Origin: VRUE01 sp035557635
Lineage (GTDB): Bacteria; Actinomycetota; Thermoleophilia; Solirubrobacterales; 70-9
Assembly (NCBI GenBank): GCA_035557635.1
Contig: DATMDR010000044.1
Coordinates: 1-44,085 of the forward strand
Direction of reading: 5' to 3'
DNA: 44,085 nucleotides
The position numbers and the translations under genes are program-made. Of the stretch, positions 30,205-37,668 are shown piece by piece (position 1 is the first letter of the stretch; each line of letters begins with the position of its first letter). The notes below the pieces were generated by a model. That model was not told the DNA's origin, searched no databases, and saw nothing but the letters and a program-made list of their open reading frames with translations.

Positions 30205-30450
30205 TCAGCCGCGGATTGCCTTGCCGGCGATGTTCTTCAGCCGGGTTCTGTCGCGCTGTGGAAGGGCGCTGGGGCGTCCCTTCGACTTCGTGACCAGGCG
30301 CACCAGTTCCTGCTGTTCCTTCTTGGTCAGGTTGCCTTTGACTCGCTCTCGTCCCTTCTCGACGAGCCAGACCGCGACGAGCCAAGCCAGCTTCCACGGA
30401 ACTCGCCGCCAAGCGGCGGGCATAGCGCGTCGGGCGATCCACCAAGGCAT
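30205..30450 (-). CDS. Small basic protein, 81 aa
   Basis: ATG 30450 gives MPWWIARRAMPAAWRRVPWK, a hydrophobic stretch (LAWLVAVWLVEKGRERVKGN), then LTKKEQQELVRLVTKSKGRP and RDRTRLKNIAGKAIRG. Very basic, with one possible membrane-associated helix. I recall similar short proteins in actinobacteria (pattern NL-x-x-x-ER-x-EL...SKG), function unknown. An in-frame TTG at 30483 would add 11 residues. It lies 39 nt downstream of the glycosylase gene. Confidence 0.65.
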   Translation of the reverse strand: MPWWIARRAMPAAWRRVPWKLAWLVAVWLVEKGRERVKGNLTKKEQQELVRLVTKSKGRPSALPQRDRTRLKNIAGKAIRG

Positions 30451-30489
30451 TGCCGTGCCATACCCGGCAACACGAGGTATCAACCCGCG

Positions 30490-31260
30490 TCAGTTGTTTG
30501 ACCCCGGCTGACACCTCTGGCACCAGTAGGTGGTGCGGTTGGCGTCGCCCTGACCTCGGGCGGCGATCGGTTTGCCGCAGGCGGTGCAGGGCTGGCCGGC
30601 GCGGCGGTAGACGGCTCGCGGCTGACGCCCACGCTCGACCGCCTCTCGCATCAGGTCGTGGGCCGCTTGGAGCACGCGGTGCAGCTGCTCGGTGGAGAGC
30701 TCGCCGACTGGCTGCCAGGGATCTACCCGCGCCGCGAAGCAGGCCTCGCTCTTGAAGATGTTGCCGATCCCGGCGACCAGCGTCTGGTCGAGCAGGGCGT
30801 CGCCGAGGGTGCGATCGGGGACGGCACCGAGAGAACGGGCGACGACTTCGGCGTCGAAATCCTCATCGAGGACGTCCGGTCCGAGTCGGGCGAGAACGGG
30901 GTCCCGGCGTAGTGTCTCGGCTCTGATGACCCGCAGTTTGGGACCGCCGAACTGCACCGCTTCCGCTTCGTCTCCCCTCAGCACGACCCAAGCGGCTCCG
31001 GCGGGCTTGCGCCAGCTCTCCCCGCGCCGGTAGACGTGCCACGAGCCGCTCATCCCCAGGTGGCTGTGGAGTACGAGGTCGTCGAAGTCGAGCAGGAGGT
31101 TCTTTCCCCGCGCCACCGCCGCTACGAGCCTGCGGCCGTCGAGCCGCTCGACCCCCGCGACACGCCCGCGCGGGTTCGGAGCGGCGACGGCGACTTCCTT
31201 CTCGCCGAGCGCCGCTCCGATCCGCCGGGCGGCACGGTGGATCGTGTCGCCCTCGGCCAA
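30490..31260 (-). CDS. nei: Fpg/Nei-family DNA glycosylase with Ala at position 2
   Basis: The 256-residue base-excision enzyme removes oxidised bases and cuts the abasic site. Seen: N-terminal EGDTIHRAARRIGAAL, catalytic-domain VLHSHLGMSGSWHVY, the H2TH region LLDQTLVAGIGNIFKSEACF and a C-terminal zinc finger (QPCTACGKPI, then YWCQRCQP). The TTG start is at 31260, directly after the stop of the DUF3618 gene. The first residues are M-A-E-G-D-T, whereas Fpg/Nei enzymes normally have M-P-E with Pro2 as the Schiff-base nucleophile. Human NEIL3 has Val2 and uses its N-terminal amine, so activity may remain. Confidence 0.9.
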   Translation of the reverse strand: MAEGDTIHRAARRIGAALGEKEVAVAAPNPRGRVAGVERLDGRRLVAAVARGKNLLLDFDDLVLHSHLGMSGSWHVYRRGESWRKPAGAAWVVLRGDEAEAVQFGGPKLRVIRAETLRRDPVLARLGPDVLDEDFDAEVVARSLGAVPDRTLGDALLDQTLVAGIGNIFKSEACFAARVDPWQPVGELSTEQLHRVLQAAHDLMREAVERGRQPRAVYRRAGQPCTACGKPIAARGQGDANRTTYWCQRCQPGSNN

Positions 31261-31803
31261 CTAGGGCCGCGGGGGTGTCTGGCTCTGCTGATCCGCCTGT
31301 TCGCCGACTTCGGAGGCGTTCTCCTGGACGCTCGACCTCATCTCGCCGGCCTGTTCCCGGCCGGCTTCCTTGGCCGTGTCGACGGCCTGTCCGGCGACGT
31401 CCTTGCCGCGCTCGAGCGCCTCCTGGCCGGTTTCCATCGCCTTCTCCTTGACTTCGTCGGCGATCGGCCCGACGCGCTCGTCCTCGACGCGGGTGCTCGG
31501 CAGCATCATGCCGACGAGGAACCCTGTCGCCACGCCTCCGAGGGCGAGGCCGAGCGGGTTTTCCTGGGCGATGCCAACGGCTTGCTGTGCTCCCTCCTTC
31601 ATCTGCTGTCCTTCCGGTGTCGCGTCGCTTATGTGAGACGTCGTACTTGTCATCTGCGCGCGCAGGCGCTCCTTCTTGTCGGCGAACGACTCCTTCACGC
31701 GCGACTTGACGTCGGTCTTGTGCGCAAGCGCGCCGACGGTGTCGCCCATTTCCACTCTCGTCTGCTCTATGTCCTGCCTGATCTGGCCTGGGTCTTGGCC
31801 CAT
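31261..31803 (-). CDS. DUF3618 family membrane-associated protein
   Basis: The 180-residue protein begins MGQDPGQIRQDIEQTRVEMG and continues DTVGALAHKTDVKSRVKESF, the DUF3618 pattern. A hydrophobic segment (PLGLALGGVATGFLVGMML) lies near the middle, and the C-terminal third is a charged helix rich in Gln, Glu and Ala (ETGQEALERGKDVAGQAVD) reminiscent of LEA/apolipoprotein-like repeats. The ATG overlaps the holin-like gene by 37 nt, but AAGGAGG at 31811-31817 lies 7 nt upstream, which supports this start. Likely a cell-envelope or stress protein; function unknown. Confidence 0.85.
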   Translation of the reverse strand: MGQDPGQIRQDIEQTRVEMGDTVGALAHKTDVKSRVKESFADKKERLRAQMTSTTSHISDATPEGQQMKEGAQQAVGIAQENPLGLALGGVATGFLVGMMLPSTRVEDERVGPIADEVKEKAMETGQEALERGKDVAGQAVDTAKEAGREQAGEMRSSVQENASEVGEQADQQSQTPPRP

Positions 31804-32192
31804 TGCACGTCCTCCTTCACGCTTTCGACTGTCTGTTCGGGTGCGGGAGGCATGCCCTCCCTGACTCGGTCCCTGCCGGTGAGGGCGAGGACACCCGCGG
31901 CTCCTGCCCAGATCGCGGTGACGATCAACGCCGCCACCCAGGCGTCCATCGCCTCAGCGAGCAGGAGGATGAGCATGGCGCTGAGCGCGCCGAGCGCGAG
32001 CATGCCGGCCACGCCGGCACCGCCCAGCATCCCAGCGCCGATCCCTGCCGTCTTGCCCTTCTCGGCGAGCTCGGCCTTGGCGAGATCCAGCTCCTGGCGG
32101 ACCAGGGTCGAGGTCTGCTCGGAGAGCTGCTTGATCAGCTCTCCGGTCGAGTTCCCGCGCAACTCCGTGCCCTGCCCGTTCCCGGTCCTCAT
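31767..32192 (-). CDS. Phage-holin-family (Holin-X-like) membrane protein
   Basis: The 141-residue protein begins MRTGNGQGTELRGNSTGELI, then KQLSEQTSTLVRQELDLAKA and ELAEKGKTAGIGAGMLGGAG, followed by two membrane helices (ALGALSAMLILLLAEAMDAW and AALIVTAIWAGAAGVLALTG). This is the actinobacterial putative holin superfamily (Pfam Phage_holin_3_6), which despite the name is usually chromosomal and linked to the envelope. The ATG overlaps the stop of the upstream gene (ATGA) and it precedes the DUF3618 gene, a frequent neighbour. Confidence 0.85.
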   Translation of the reverse strand: MRTGNGQGTELRGNSTGELIKQLSEQTSTLVRQELDLAKAELAEKGKTAGIGAGMLGGAGVAGMLALGALSAMLILLLAEAMDAWVAALIVTAIWAGAAGVLALTGRDRVREGMPPAPEQTVESVKEDVQWAKTQARSGRT

Positions 32193-32779
32193 CGCCCCAT
32201 CACCGGGTCGGCCGGGACGCGCACCTGCCCCTCGGCGCCCGGCGCGACGCCGACCTCGGGCGGGACCGCCGGCGGCGGCGGGGTCGAGGACCGCACCCCC
32301 CGGGTCGGCGCTTCGGCGCGCATCCGGCCCTGGTAGCGGTTCTGGCTCGACGCCTTGAGGAAGCGCGCCGCGGCTATGCCGGCTACTACGCCGCCGGCAA
32401 GGACCGCCCACGGCCTACGCCGGCCGAACTCTTCGAGATCGGAGAGGATCCTGTCGGCGTCCGACTCGGCGAGGTAGGAGCCGAGCTGCTCGGTCCGCTC
32501 GGCCGCCTGGTCCGCCAGCTTGGCCGGTGTCTCCTTGCCCTGGTTGCGCAGCTCCTCGCCGACGCTGCGCAGGTCCCCGGCGGTTCCGGACACCTTCTCG
32601 CCCGCCTGCGTCGAGCGCTGGTCGACCTGCTCACGCAGCATGTCCTGTGCCTTGGCGCCGGCCTCCTGCGCCTTTTCCTGGGCCTGGCCGGCAACCTGCT
32701 GCACCGTCTCCTGGGCCCCTGACGATTCCTGTCCTTCCGCCGACGGCGTCGCCGGCGGACTGCTTGTTGCATCGGTCAT
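32189..32779 (-). CDS. Ala/Gln/Glu-rich helical membrane protein
   Basis: ATG 32779 with a strong ribosome site (GGAGGT at 32787-32792, 7 nt spacing) gives 196 residues. The N-terminal two thirds are a long amphipathic helix with repeats such as QQVAGQAQEKAQEAGAKAQD and GTAGDLRSVGEELRNQGKET, followed by a hydrophobic segment (PWAVLAGGVVAGIAAARFLK) and a Pro-rich tail. It is a common first gene of holin-like/DUF3618 operons. A role in envelope structure or desiccation stress is plausible but unproven. Confidence 0.75.
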   Translation of the reverse strand: MTDATSSPPATPSAEGQESSGAQETVQQVAGQAQEKAQEAGAKAQDMLREQVDQRSTQAGEKVSGTAGDLRSVGEELRNQGKETPAKLADQAAERTEQLGSYLAESDADRILSDLEEFGRRRPWAVLAGGVVAGIAAARFLKASSQNRYQGRMRAEAPTRGVRSSTPPPPAVPPEVGVAPGAEGQVRVPADPVMGR

Positions 32780-32895
32780 CGCAAAAACCTCCAAGGTCGC
32801 GTTGCGTTGGTCCCCCCGGGTCCCCCGTCCCACTTCCCTGGGTGCCCGTTATGCGAAGGAGACAAACAGGACGCCGGCGCCCTTAACGCCGAGCG

Positions 32896-33858
32896 TTACG
32901 CGAGGGAGGTCCAGAGCCGCTCCTCGGCCTCCGCGACGCTGGCGGCGGCGGCGTCGACCTCGCGCCAGAGGCCGGGCTCGGGCTCGTCGCGCTCGCTGGC
33001 GGCGTGGAAGGCGGTCGCCAGGGCGGTCCAGCGGGCGGCGGCCTCGGCGGCCAGCTGGGCCTCGGGGCGGCCGGCCTCCTCGAGGAAGCGCGAGTACATG
33101 AGGCGGAAGGCGCCGCCGCCGGTGCCGCGGCGCTCGATCACCTGGTAGCCGAAGCGGGCGCACCACTGCCAGTCCTCGGCGACCTCAGGCCAGGAACCGG
33201 CCTCCTCGGCGAGCCGTCGCACCGCGTCGAGGCCGGAGAAGTCGCGGAACTCGGGCTCGACCATCGCCTTGGCGGTGCGCTCGATCGCGGCCGGGATGGC
33301 GGCGCGCAGCTGCTCCTGCGAGACCGCGCCGGAGGCGGTGAACATGTGGCCGGAGAGCGGGTAGGCAGGGTGGCCGCTGTGGCGAGCCTTGTCGAGGTTC
33401 TCTAGCCGGGTCGTCTGCAGCTCCTCGAAGCCGGTGTCGGAGAGGTGGGCGACCTCCTCGTCGTAGCCGGCGAGCACCACCGCGTGGCCTGGGAAGTGGG
33501 CCGAGTTGCCGTAGTGGTCCAGGTAATAGAGGTCGGTGAGCAGGAGCACCGGGTTGCCGGCATCGACCTCGGCGCGGGCCGCCTCCCAGGCGTCGCCGTC
33601 GCCCTGCTCGAAGGTGCGCATCTGCAGCGCCGCCCCGGTCAGCTCGTCGAAGCTCTCCTCGAGGCGGGCGGTGCGACCGTTGAACCAGCGGCTGGGAGAG
33701 GCGTCCTCCAGGGTGACGTAGTAGAAGCAGGCGCCGGCGCCGAGGCCGAACGCCATCTCCTCACTGACCTCGACTCCGTGGAAGCCGAGCAGGTTGCGCA
33801 GCGCGGTCGAGCCGCAGTGATGGCCGGGCGTGTGGGTATAGCCGGGGACGGAAGGCAT
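32896..33858 (-). CDS. BtrH N-terminal domain / DUF4872 protein
   Basis: ATG 33858 gives 320 residues. The start PSVPGYTHTPGHHCGSTALR, then NLLGFHGVEVSEEMAFGLGA, matches the BtrH_N domain, a papain-like fold with the Cys in HHCGSTAL; the matching His is probably in SAHFPGHAVVLAGYDE. The C-terminal half (AVSQEQLRAAIPAAIERTAK, FRDFSGLDAVRRLAEEAG) is DUF4872. BtrH transfers an acyl chain from a carrier protein to an aminoglycoside in butirosin synthesis. No other such biosynthesis genes are here, so an acyltransferase or peptidase-like role on another substrate is possible. Confidence 0.82.
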   Translation of the reverse strand: MPSVPGYTHTPGHHCGSTALRNLLGFHGVEVSEEMAFGLGAGACFYYVTLEDASPSRWFNGRTARLEESFDELTGAALQMRTFEQGDGDAWEAARAEVDAGNPVLLLTDLYYLDHYGNSAHFPGHAVVLAGYDEEVAHLSDTGFEELQTTRLENLDKARHSGHPAYPLSGHMFTASGAVSQEQLRAAIPAAIERTAKAMVEPEFRDFSGLDAVRRLAEEAGSWPEVAEDWQWCARFGYQVIERRGTGGGAFRLMYSRFLEEAGRPEAQLAAEAAARWTALATAFHAASERDEPEPGLWREVDAAAASVAEAEERLWTSLA

Positions 33859-33884
33859 CGAGAGCGGATTATCCTGCTGCCGCG
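33859..33884. promoter_or_regulatory. 26-bp divergent promoter region
   Basis: Only 26 bp separate the ATG of the BtrH_N gene (-) and the ATG of the PAP2 gene (+). GATAAT on the minus strand (33868-33873) and TATCCT on the plus strand (33870-33875) overlap, each about 9 nt before its start codon. This would give two leaderless or nearly leaderless transcripts whose -35 boxes lie inside the opposite gene. Boxes were judged by eye. Confidence 0.4.
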
Positions 33885-34379
33885 ATGGCGGGCGCCGACC
33901 TGAGACTGCTGCACGCGATGCGGACACGCGGGCACACCCCTGCGCTCGAGCGGGCGGCGAGGGCGCTCGGCAAGGCCGGGAACAACGGCACGGTCTGGCT
34001 CGCGCTCGGCGGGGTCCTCGCGATCGTCGACTCATCCAACCGCGAGGCCTGGCTGATCTGCGCGGCGCTGGGACCGGTCGCGATCGGGCTCAACTACGCG
34101 GTGAAGCTCGTCGTGCGACGCCCGCGTCCCGTGCTCGAGAGGCTGCCGCCGCTCGGCGGCGCCCCCAGCTCGCTCAGCTTCCCCTCGGCGCACGCCACCT
34201 CGTCCTTCGCCGTCGCCACGGCGATGGCCCGGGTCGAGCCGCTCGGCGCGCTCGCCTTCGTCCTGGCGATCGCACTCGCGCTCGGCCGCCCCTACCTGGG
34301 GATGCACTACCCCTCCGACGTCCTCGCCGGCGCGATCCTCGGGATCGCGCTCGGCCTGATCGTGCCGCTGTCCATATGA
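33885..34379 (+). CDS. PAP2-family membrane phosphatase
   Basis: The 164-residue protein carries the three PAP2 motifs: KLVVRRPRP (74-82), PSAHATSSFA (100-109) and LGRPYLGMHYPSDVLAG, with the acid-phosphatase histidines in place, and about four hydrophobic segments. It is shorter than the usual 200-250 residues, but all active-site residues are present. It probably dephosphorylates lipid phosphates or undecaprenyl pyrophosphate at the membrane. ychF follows 19 nt downstream. Confidence 0.88.
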   Translation: MAGADLRLLHAMRTRGHTPALERAARALGKAGNNGTVWLALGGVLAIVDSSNREAWLICAALGPVAIGLNYAVKLVVRRPRPVLERLPPLGGAPSSLSFPSAHATSSFAVATAMARVEPLGALAFVLAIALALGRPYLGMHYPSDVLAGAILGIALGLIVPLSI

Positions 34380-34398
34380 GCGAGGGAGGCGGCCCCGT

Positions 34399-35472
34399 AT
34401 GAAGGTCGGGATCGTGGGCTTGCCCAACGCCGGCAAGTCGACCCTCTTCAACGCCCTGACCGAGGGCCGGGCGCAGACCGGCGACTATCCGTTCACGACG
34501 ATCGAGCCCAACGTGGCGATCGCGGAGGTGCCCGACGAGCGGCTCGAGCAGGTCGCCGCGACGGTGGGCAGCTCGAAGCTGGAACCGGCGACGATCGCCT
34601 TCCACGACATCGCCGGCCTGGTCAAAGGCGCCTCGGAGGGGGAGGGGCTCGGCAACAAGTTTCTCGCCTCGATCCGCGAGACCGACGCGATCTGCCATGT
34701 CGTCCGCTGTCACACCGAATCGGACGTCCCCCACCCCGACGGCCGCGTCGACCCGCTCGCCGACATCGAGACGATCGAGACCGAGCTTGTCCTTTCCGAC
34801 TACGAGCAGGTCGAGCGGCGCCTGGGCCGGGTGCGCAAGGGGGCGAAGTCGGGCGACGCCGAGGCGATCGCCGAGCAGGGCTGGCTGGAGCAGGTGCTGG
34901 AGGCCCTCGGCGAAGGCAAGCCGGCTCGCTCCGTCCCCATTCCCGACGCCGCTGCGGACGCGCCGCGCAACCTGCAGGCGCTGACCTCGAAGCCGATCCT
35001 CTACGTCGCCAACGTCGACGAGGGCGACGCCGAGGTGCCCGAGGCGGTGGCCGCCCACGCCGTCGCTGTCGGGGCCGGCGCAGTCGCGGTCAGCGCCCGG
35101 ATCGAGGGCGAGCTGGCCGAGCTCGACCCGGCCGAAGCCGAGGAGATGCGCGAGTCCTACGGGGTCGAGGGCTCCGGCCTGGCGCGACTCGTCCGCGCCG
35201 CCTACGACCTGCTCGAGCTGCTCACCTTCTTCACTGCGGGTGAGGGCAAGGAGGCGGTTGCGCGCCCGATCCACCGCGGCTCCACCGCCTGGGAGGCGGC
35301 GGGGACGATCCACACCGAGATCCAGGACGCCTTCGTCAAGGCCGAGGCGATCGGCTGGCAGGAGCTGGTCGAGTGCGGCGGCTACGCGCCGGCCCGCGAC
35401 AAGGGGCTGCTGCGGATCGAGGGCCGCGACTACGTCGTCGCCGACGGCGACGTGATCACGATCAAGGTGTAG
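34399..35472 (+). CDS. ychF: Redox-regulated ATPase/GTPase YchF (OLA1 family)
   Basis: The 357-residue protein starts MKVGIVGLPNAGKSTLFNAL with the P-loop at about 8-15. It continues with NYPFTTIEPN-like DYPFTTIEPNVAIAEVPDE, the G3-type DIAGLVKGASEGEGLGNKFL, the G4 region (SKPILYVANVDE) and a C-terminal TGS/ubiquitin-like domain ending DYVVADGDVITIKV. GGGAGG at 34384-34389 supports the ATG. YchF binds the ribosome and prefers ATP. Confidence 0.95.
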   Translation: MKVGIVGLPNAGKSTLFNALTEGRAQTGDYPFTTIEPNVAIAEVPDERLEQVAATVGSSKLEPATIAFHDIAGLVKGASEGEGLGNKFLASIRETDAICHVVRCHTESDVPHPDGRVDPLADIETIETELVLSDYEQVERRLGRVRKGAKSGDAEAIAEQGWLEQVLEALGEGKPARSVPIPDAAADAPRNLQALTSKPILYVANVDEGDAEVPEAVAAHAVAVGAGAVAVSARIEGELAELDPAEAEEMRESYGVEGSGLARLVRAAYDLLELLTFFTAGEGKEAVARPIHRGSTAWEAAGTIHTEIQDAFVKAEAIGWQELVECGGYAPARDKGLLRIEGRDYVVADGDVITIKV

Positions 35473-35483
35473 CGTCAGCGGCC

Positions 35484-36473
35484 ATGGACCAGGGAGCGAG
35501 GTTTCCGCGGGTCGCCGCCAAGGCCGGCCACTACGAGAGCTTCTACATAAAGGCCTGCCGGCCCGGTGGCGGGCAGGGGATCTGGATCCGGCACACGGTC
35601 CACAAGCAGCCCGGCGGCGAAGCGAAAGGCTCGGTCTGGTTCACGTTCTTCGACCGCGCGGCGGACGCCCCGCGGGCGACCAAGCTGACCGTGCCGGAGG
35701 CGCAGCTCTCGGCCCCGGCCGGCTCCTGGATCCGCGTCGCCGAGGCCGAGATCGGCCCGGGCCGGGCGCAGGGCAAGGTCAAGACCGAGGCGCTCGAGGC
35801 CTCCTGGGACCTCAGCTTCTCCGGCGACGCCGACCCCTGCAAGTACCTCCCGGCCGACTGGCTCTACGAGGCGTCGGTGCCGCGCACCAAGTTCGTCGCT
35901 CCCTACCCGGACGCGCGCTTCGACGGCCGGCTCGAGATCGGCGGTGAGACGATCGAGCTCACCAGTTGGCCGGGAATGATCGGCCACAACTGGGGCAGCG
36001 AGCACGCCGAGCGCTGGGTCTGGCTGGAGGGAACCGGGTTCGAGGGCGCGGCAGGCACCTACTTCGACGCCGGCGCCGCCCGGATCAAGCTCGGCTCCTG
36101 GACCACCCCCTGGATCCCATCGGGGATGCTGATGCTCGACGGCGTGGCGCACCGCCTCGGCGGCTTCGGCACGATCCGTGCCGCATCGATCGAGGAGTCG
36201 GCGGGCGCCTGCTCCTTCGTCCTCCCGGGCAAGGACATCGTCGTCCGCGGTCGCGTCTCCGCGCCCAAGGAGGACTTCGTCGGCTGGGTCTACGCCGACC
36301 CGAAGGGGCCCGAGCACAACACGATCAACTGCTCGGTCGCCGACCTCGAGCTGACGGTCGAACAGCCTGCCCGCCCGGCGCGCCAGCTGACCCTCACGGC
36401 CGGCGCCGCCTACGAGCTGGGGATGCACGAGACCGACCACGGCATCCCACTCCAGCCCTATCCCGACGGCTGA
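35484..36473 (+). CDS. Lipocalin-like (AttH/tocopherol-cyclase-like) protein
   Basis: ATG 35484 gives 329 residues, no signal peptide. Two beta-barrel-like halves are suggested: SFYIKACRPGGGQGIWIRHT and TVHKQPGGEAKGSVWFTFFD in the first, and ELTSWPGMIGHNWGSEHAER then WVWLEGTGFE in the second. The GHNWG-x-EHA-x-RW signature resembles AttH/CrtC-type double lipocalin proteins, which bind or modify lipids. It lies 11 nt after ychF, probably co-transcribed, and its end overlaps the convergent SpoIID-type gene by 16 nt. Ligand unknown. Confidence 0.65.
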   Translation: MDQGARFPRVAAKAGHYESFYIKACRPGGGQGIWIRHTVHKQPGGEAKGSVWFTFFDRAADAPRATKLTVPEAQLSAPAGSWIRVAEAEIGPGRAQGKVKTEALEASWDLSFSGDADPCKYLPADWLYEASVPRTKFVAPYPDARFDGRLEIGGETIELTSWPGMIGHNWGSEHAERWVWLEGTGFEGAAGTYFDAGAARIKLGSWTTPWIPSGMLMLDGVAHRLGGFGTIRAASIEESAGACSFVLPGKDIVVRGRVSAPKEDFVGWVYADPKGPEHNTINCSVADLELTVEQPARPARQLTLTAGAAYELGMHETDHGIPLQPYPDG

Positions 36474-37573
36474 TTCTCGACGACCTTTTTGAAGGTCATC
36501 CAGCGGTCGTAGCCGCCGAGCGCCGCCGCCAGCTGGTCGCCGCGGATTTTGGTCGTGCCGCCGCTGCCGTGGAGCCGCGCCCAAACGATCCGCGGCGAGA
36601 CGCCGCGCTGGACGATCGCGACCCGCTCGAGGCGGCCGTCGAGGTAGGAGCCCAGCTCGGCGCTGATCTCTGGGCCGCTGAAGCGCAGGGTCCAGGTGTG
36701 CAGTGGACACTCGTAGTCGTAGGGATCGGGAACGCCGACCAGGTAGGGGACCGGCGTGCCGAAGAAGATGTTCTCGACGTTCTCGGTATGGCCGCCGGAG
36801 CAGGCGGAGAAGAAGGTCTGGGCGACCTCGCCGCGGTAGAGGACGACTTCGCCCCGGGTCTCGGTGGTGGCGCGGTTGCCGCGCGCGGTCTCGCTCGCCA
36901 TCCCCTCGTAGACCTGGCTACGGGTGTCCTCGTAGAGGTCGAAGCCGTTGCCGCCGACCTGGGTTGTGAGGGCGAAGGAGCGGGCCGCGACCGCCTGGGC
37001 CCGCAGCGCCGCCATTGGCCAGGAGGAGGGCGACTCGTTGGGGATCACGCCCTTTACGTACTGGTCGATCGGCACCGCGTTGACCGCGTTGAGCGCGCCG
37101 GCGTCGCTGGCGGTCGGGACCACCTCGAGGGCGCCGCGGTAGGCGGTCCCGTCGATCTCGATCGTGCCGCTGCCGGCGGCGCGCAGCTTGGCGCCGCAGC
37201 TGGCCAGCGGCCGGCCGGACGAGGTGCGCAGCTTGACGCTGCGGCCGCTGCGGTGGGCCTGGTAGCTCTGTTCGGGTGAGAGGGCGCGTCCGCAAGCACT
37301 GGTCGCGCCGGTGAAGCCGACGTCGCCTGGCTCGATGCCGACCAGAACACGGACGACGCGGCCGGCGGTCAGTTTGCCGAGCGTGGTCCCCGAGTAGTAG
37401 TGACTGAGGATGAAGCGGTGGTCCTTGCCGTGCTTGGCGTAGCCGTAGGCGCCGTACTGGCTCATCCCGACCCCGTGGCCGAAGCCGCGCCCTTCGACGA
37501 CCCAGGAGACGTTCGCGTGGGCGCTGGGCGCCAGCAGCAATGCTGCGGCGAGCATGGCGAGTTTCGTTCGCAT
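36458..37573 (-). CDS. Secreted SpoIID/LytB-domain protein
   Basis: I chose ATG 37573 (RTKLAMLAAALLLAPSAHA signal peptide); an ATG at 37612 would add 13 residues. The 371-residue protein has GRGFGHGVGMSQYGAYGYAK, VLVGIEPGDVGFTGATSACG, and the SpoIID core VPIDQYVKGVIPNESPSSW, MAALRAQAVAARSFAL and TFFSACSGGHTENVENIF. In spore formers SpoIID is a lytic transglycosylase acting on denuded glycan; in non-spore-formers such domains occur in secreted wall-remodelling proteins. The GHGVGMSQYGA motif and the Glu in VIPNES (the SpoIID catalytic Glu) are present. Confidence 0.9.
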   Translation of the reverse strand: MRTKLAMLAAALLLAPSAHANVSWVVEGRGFGHGVGMSQYGAYGYAKHGKDHRFILSHYYSGTTLGKLTAGRVVRVLVGIEPGDVGFTGATSACGRALSPEQSYQAHRSGRSVKLRTSSGRPLASCGAKLRAAGSGTIEIDGTAYRGALEVVPTASDAGALNAVNAVPIDQYVKGVIPNESPSSWPMAALRAQAVAARSFALTTQVGGNGFDLYEDTRSQVYEGMASETARGNRATTETRGEVVLYRGEVAQTFFSACSGGHTENVENIFFGTPVPYLVGVPDPYDYECPLHTWTLRFSGPEISAELGSYLDGRLERVAIVQRGVSPRIVWARLHGSGGTTKIRGDQLAAALGGYDRWMTFKKVVENQPSG

Positions 37574-37668
37574 AGCGATCGAAACTCGACAAATGCGGGG
37601 TCGCTCCATCACAGGCTCAACAGATTCGAGGCGGAGGCGTTTCGGCCTGCACTACCCTTGGCCTCAGG

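Noticed and set aside
36458..37573. SpoIID-domain gene as evidence for sporulation
   Set aside because: SpoIID domains are common in non-spore-forming actinobacteria, and no other sporulation gene is in the window.
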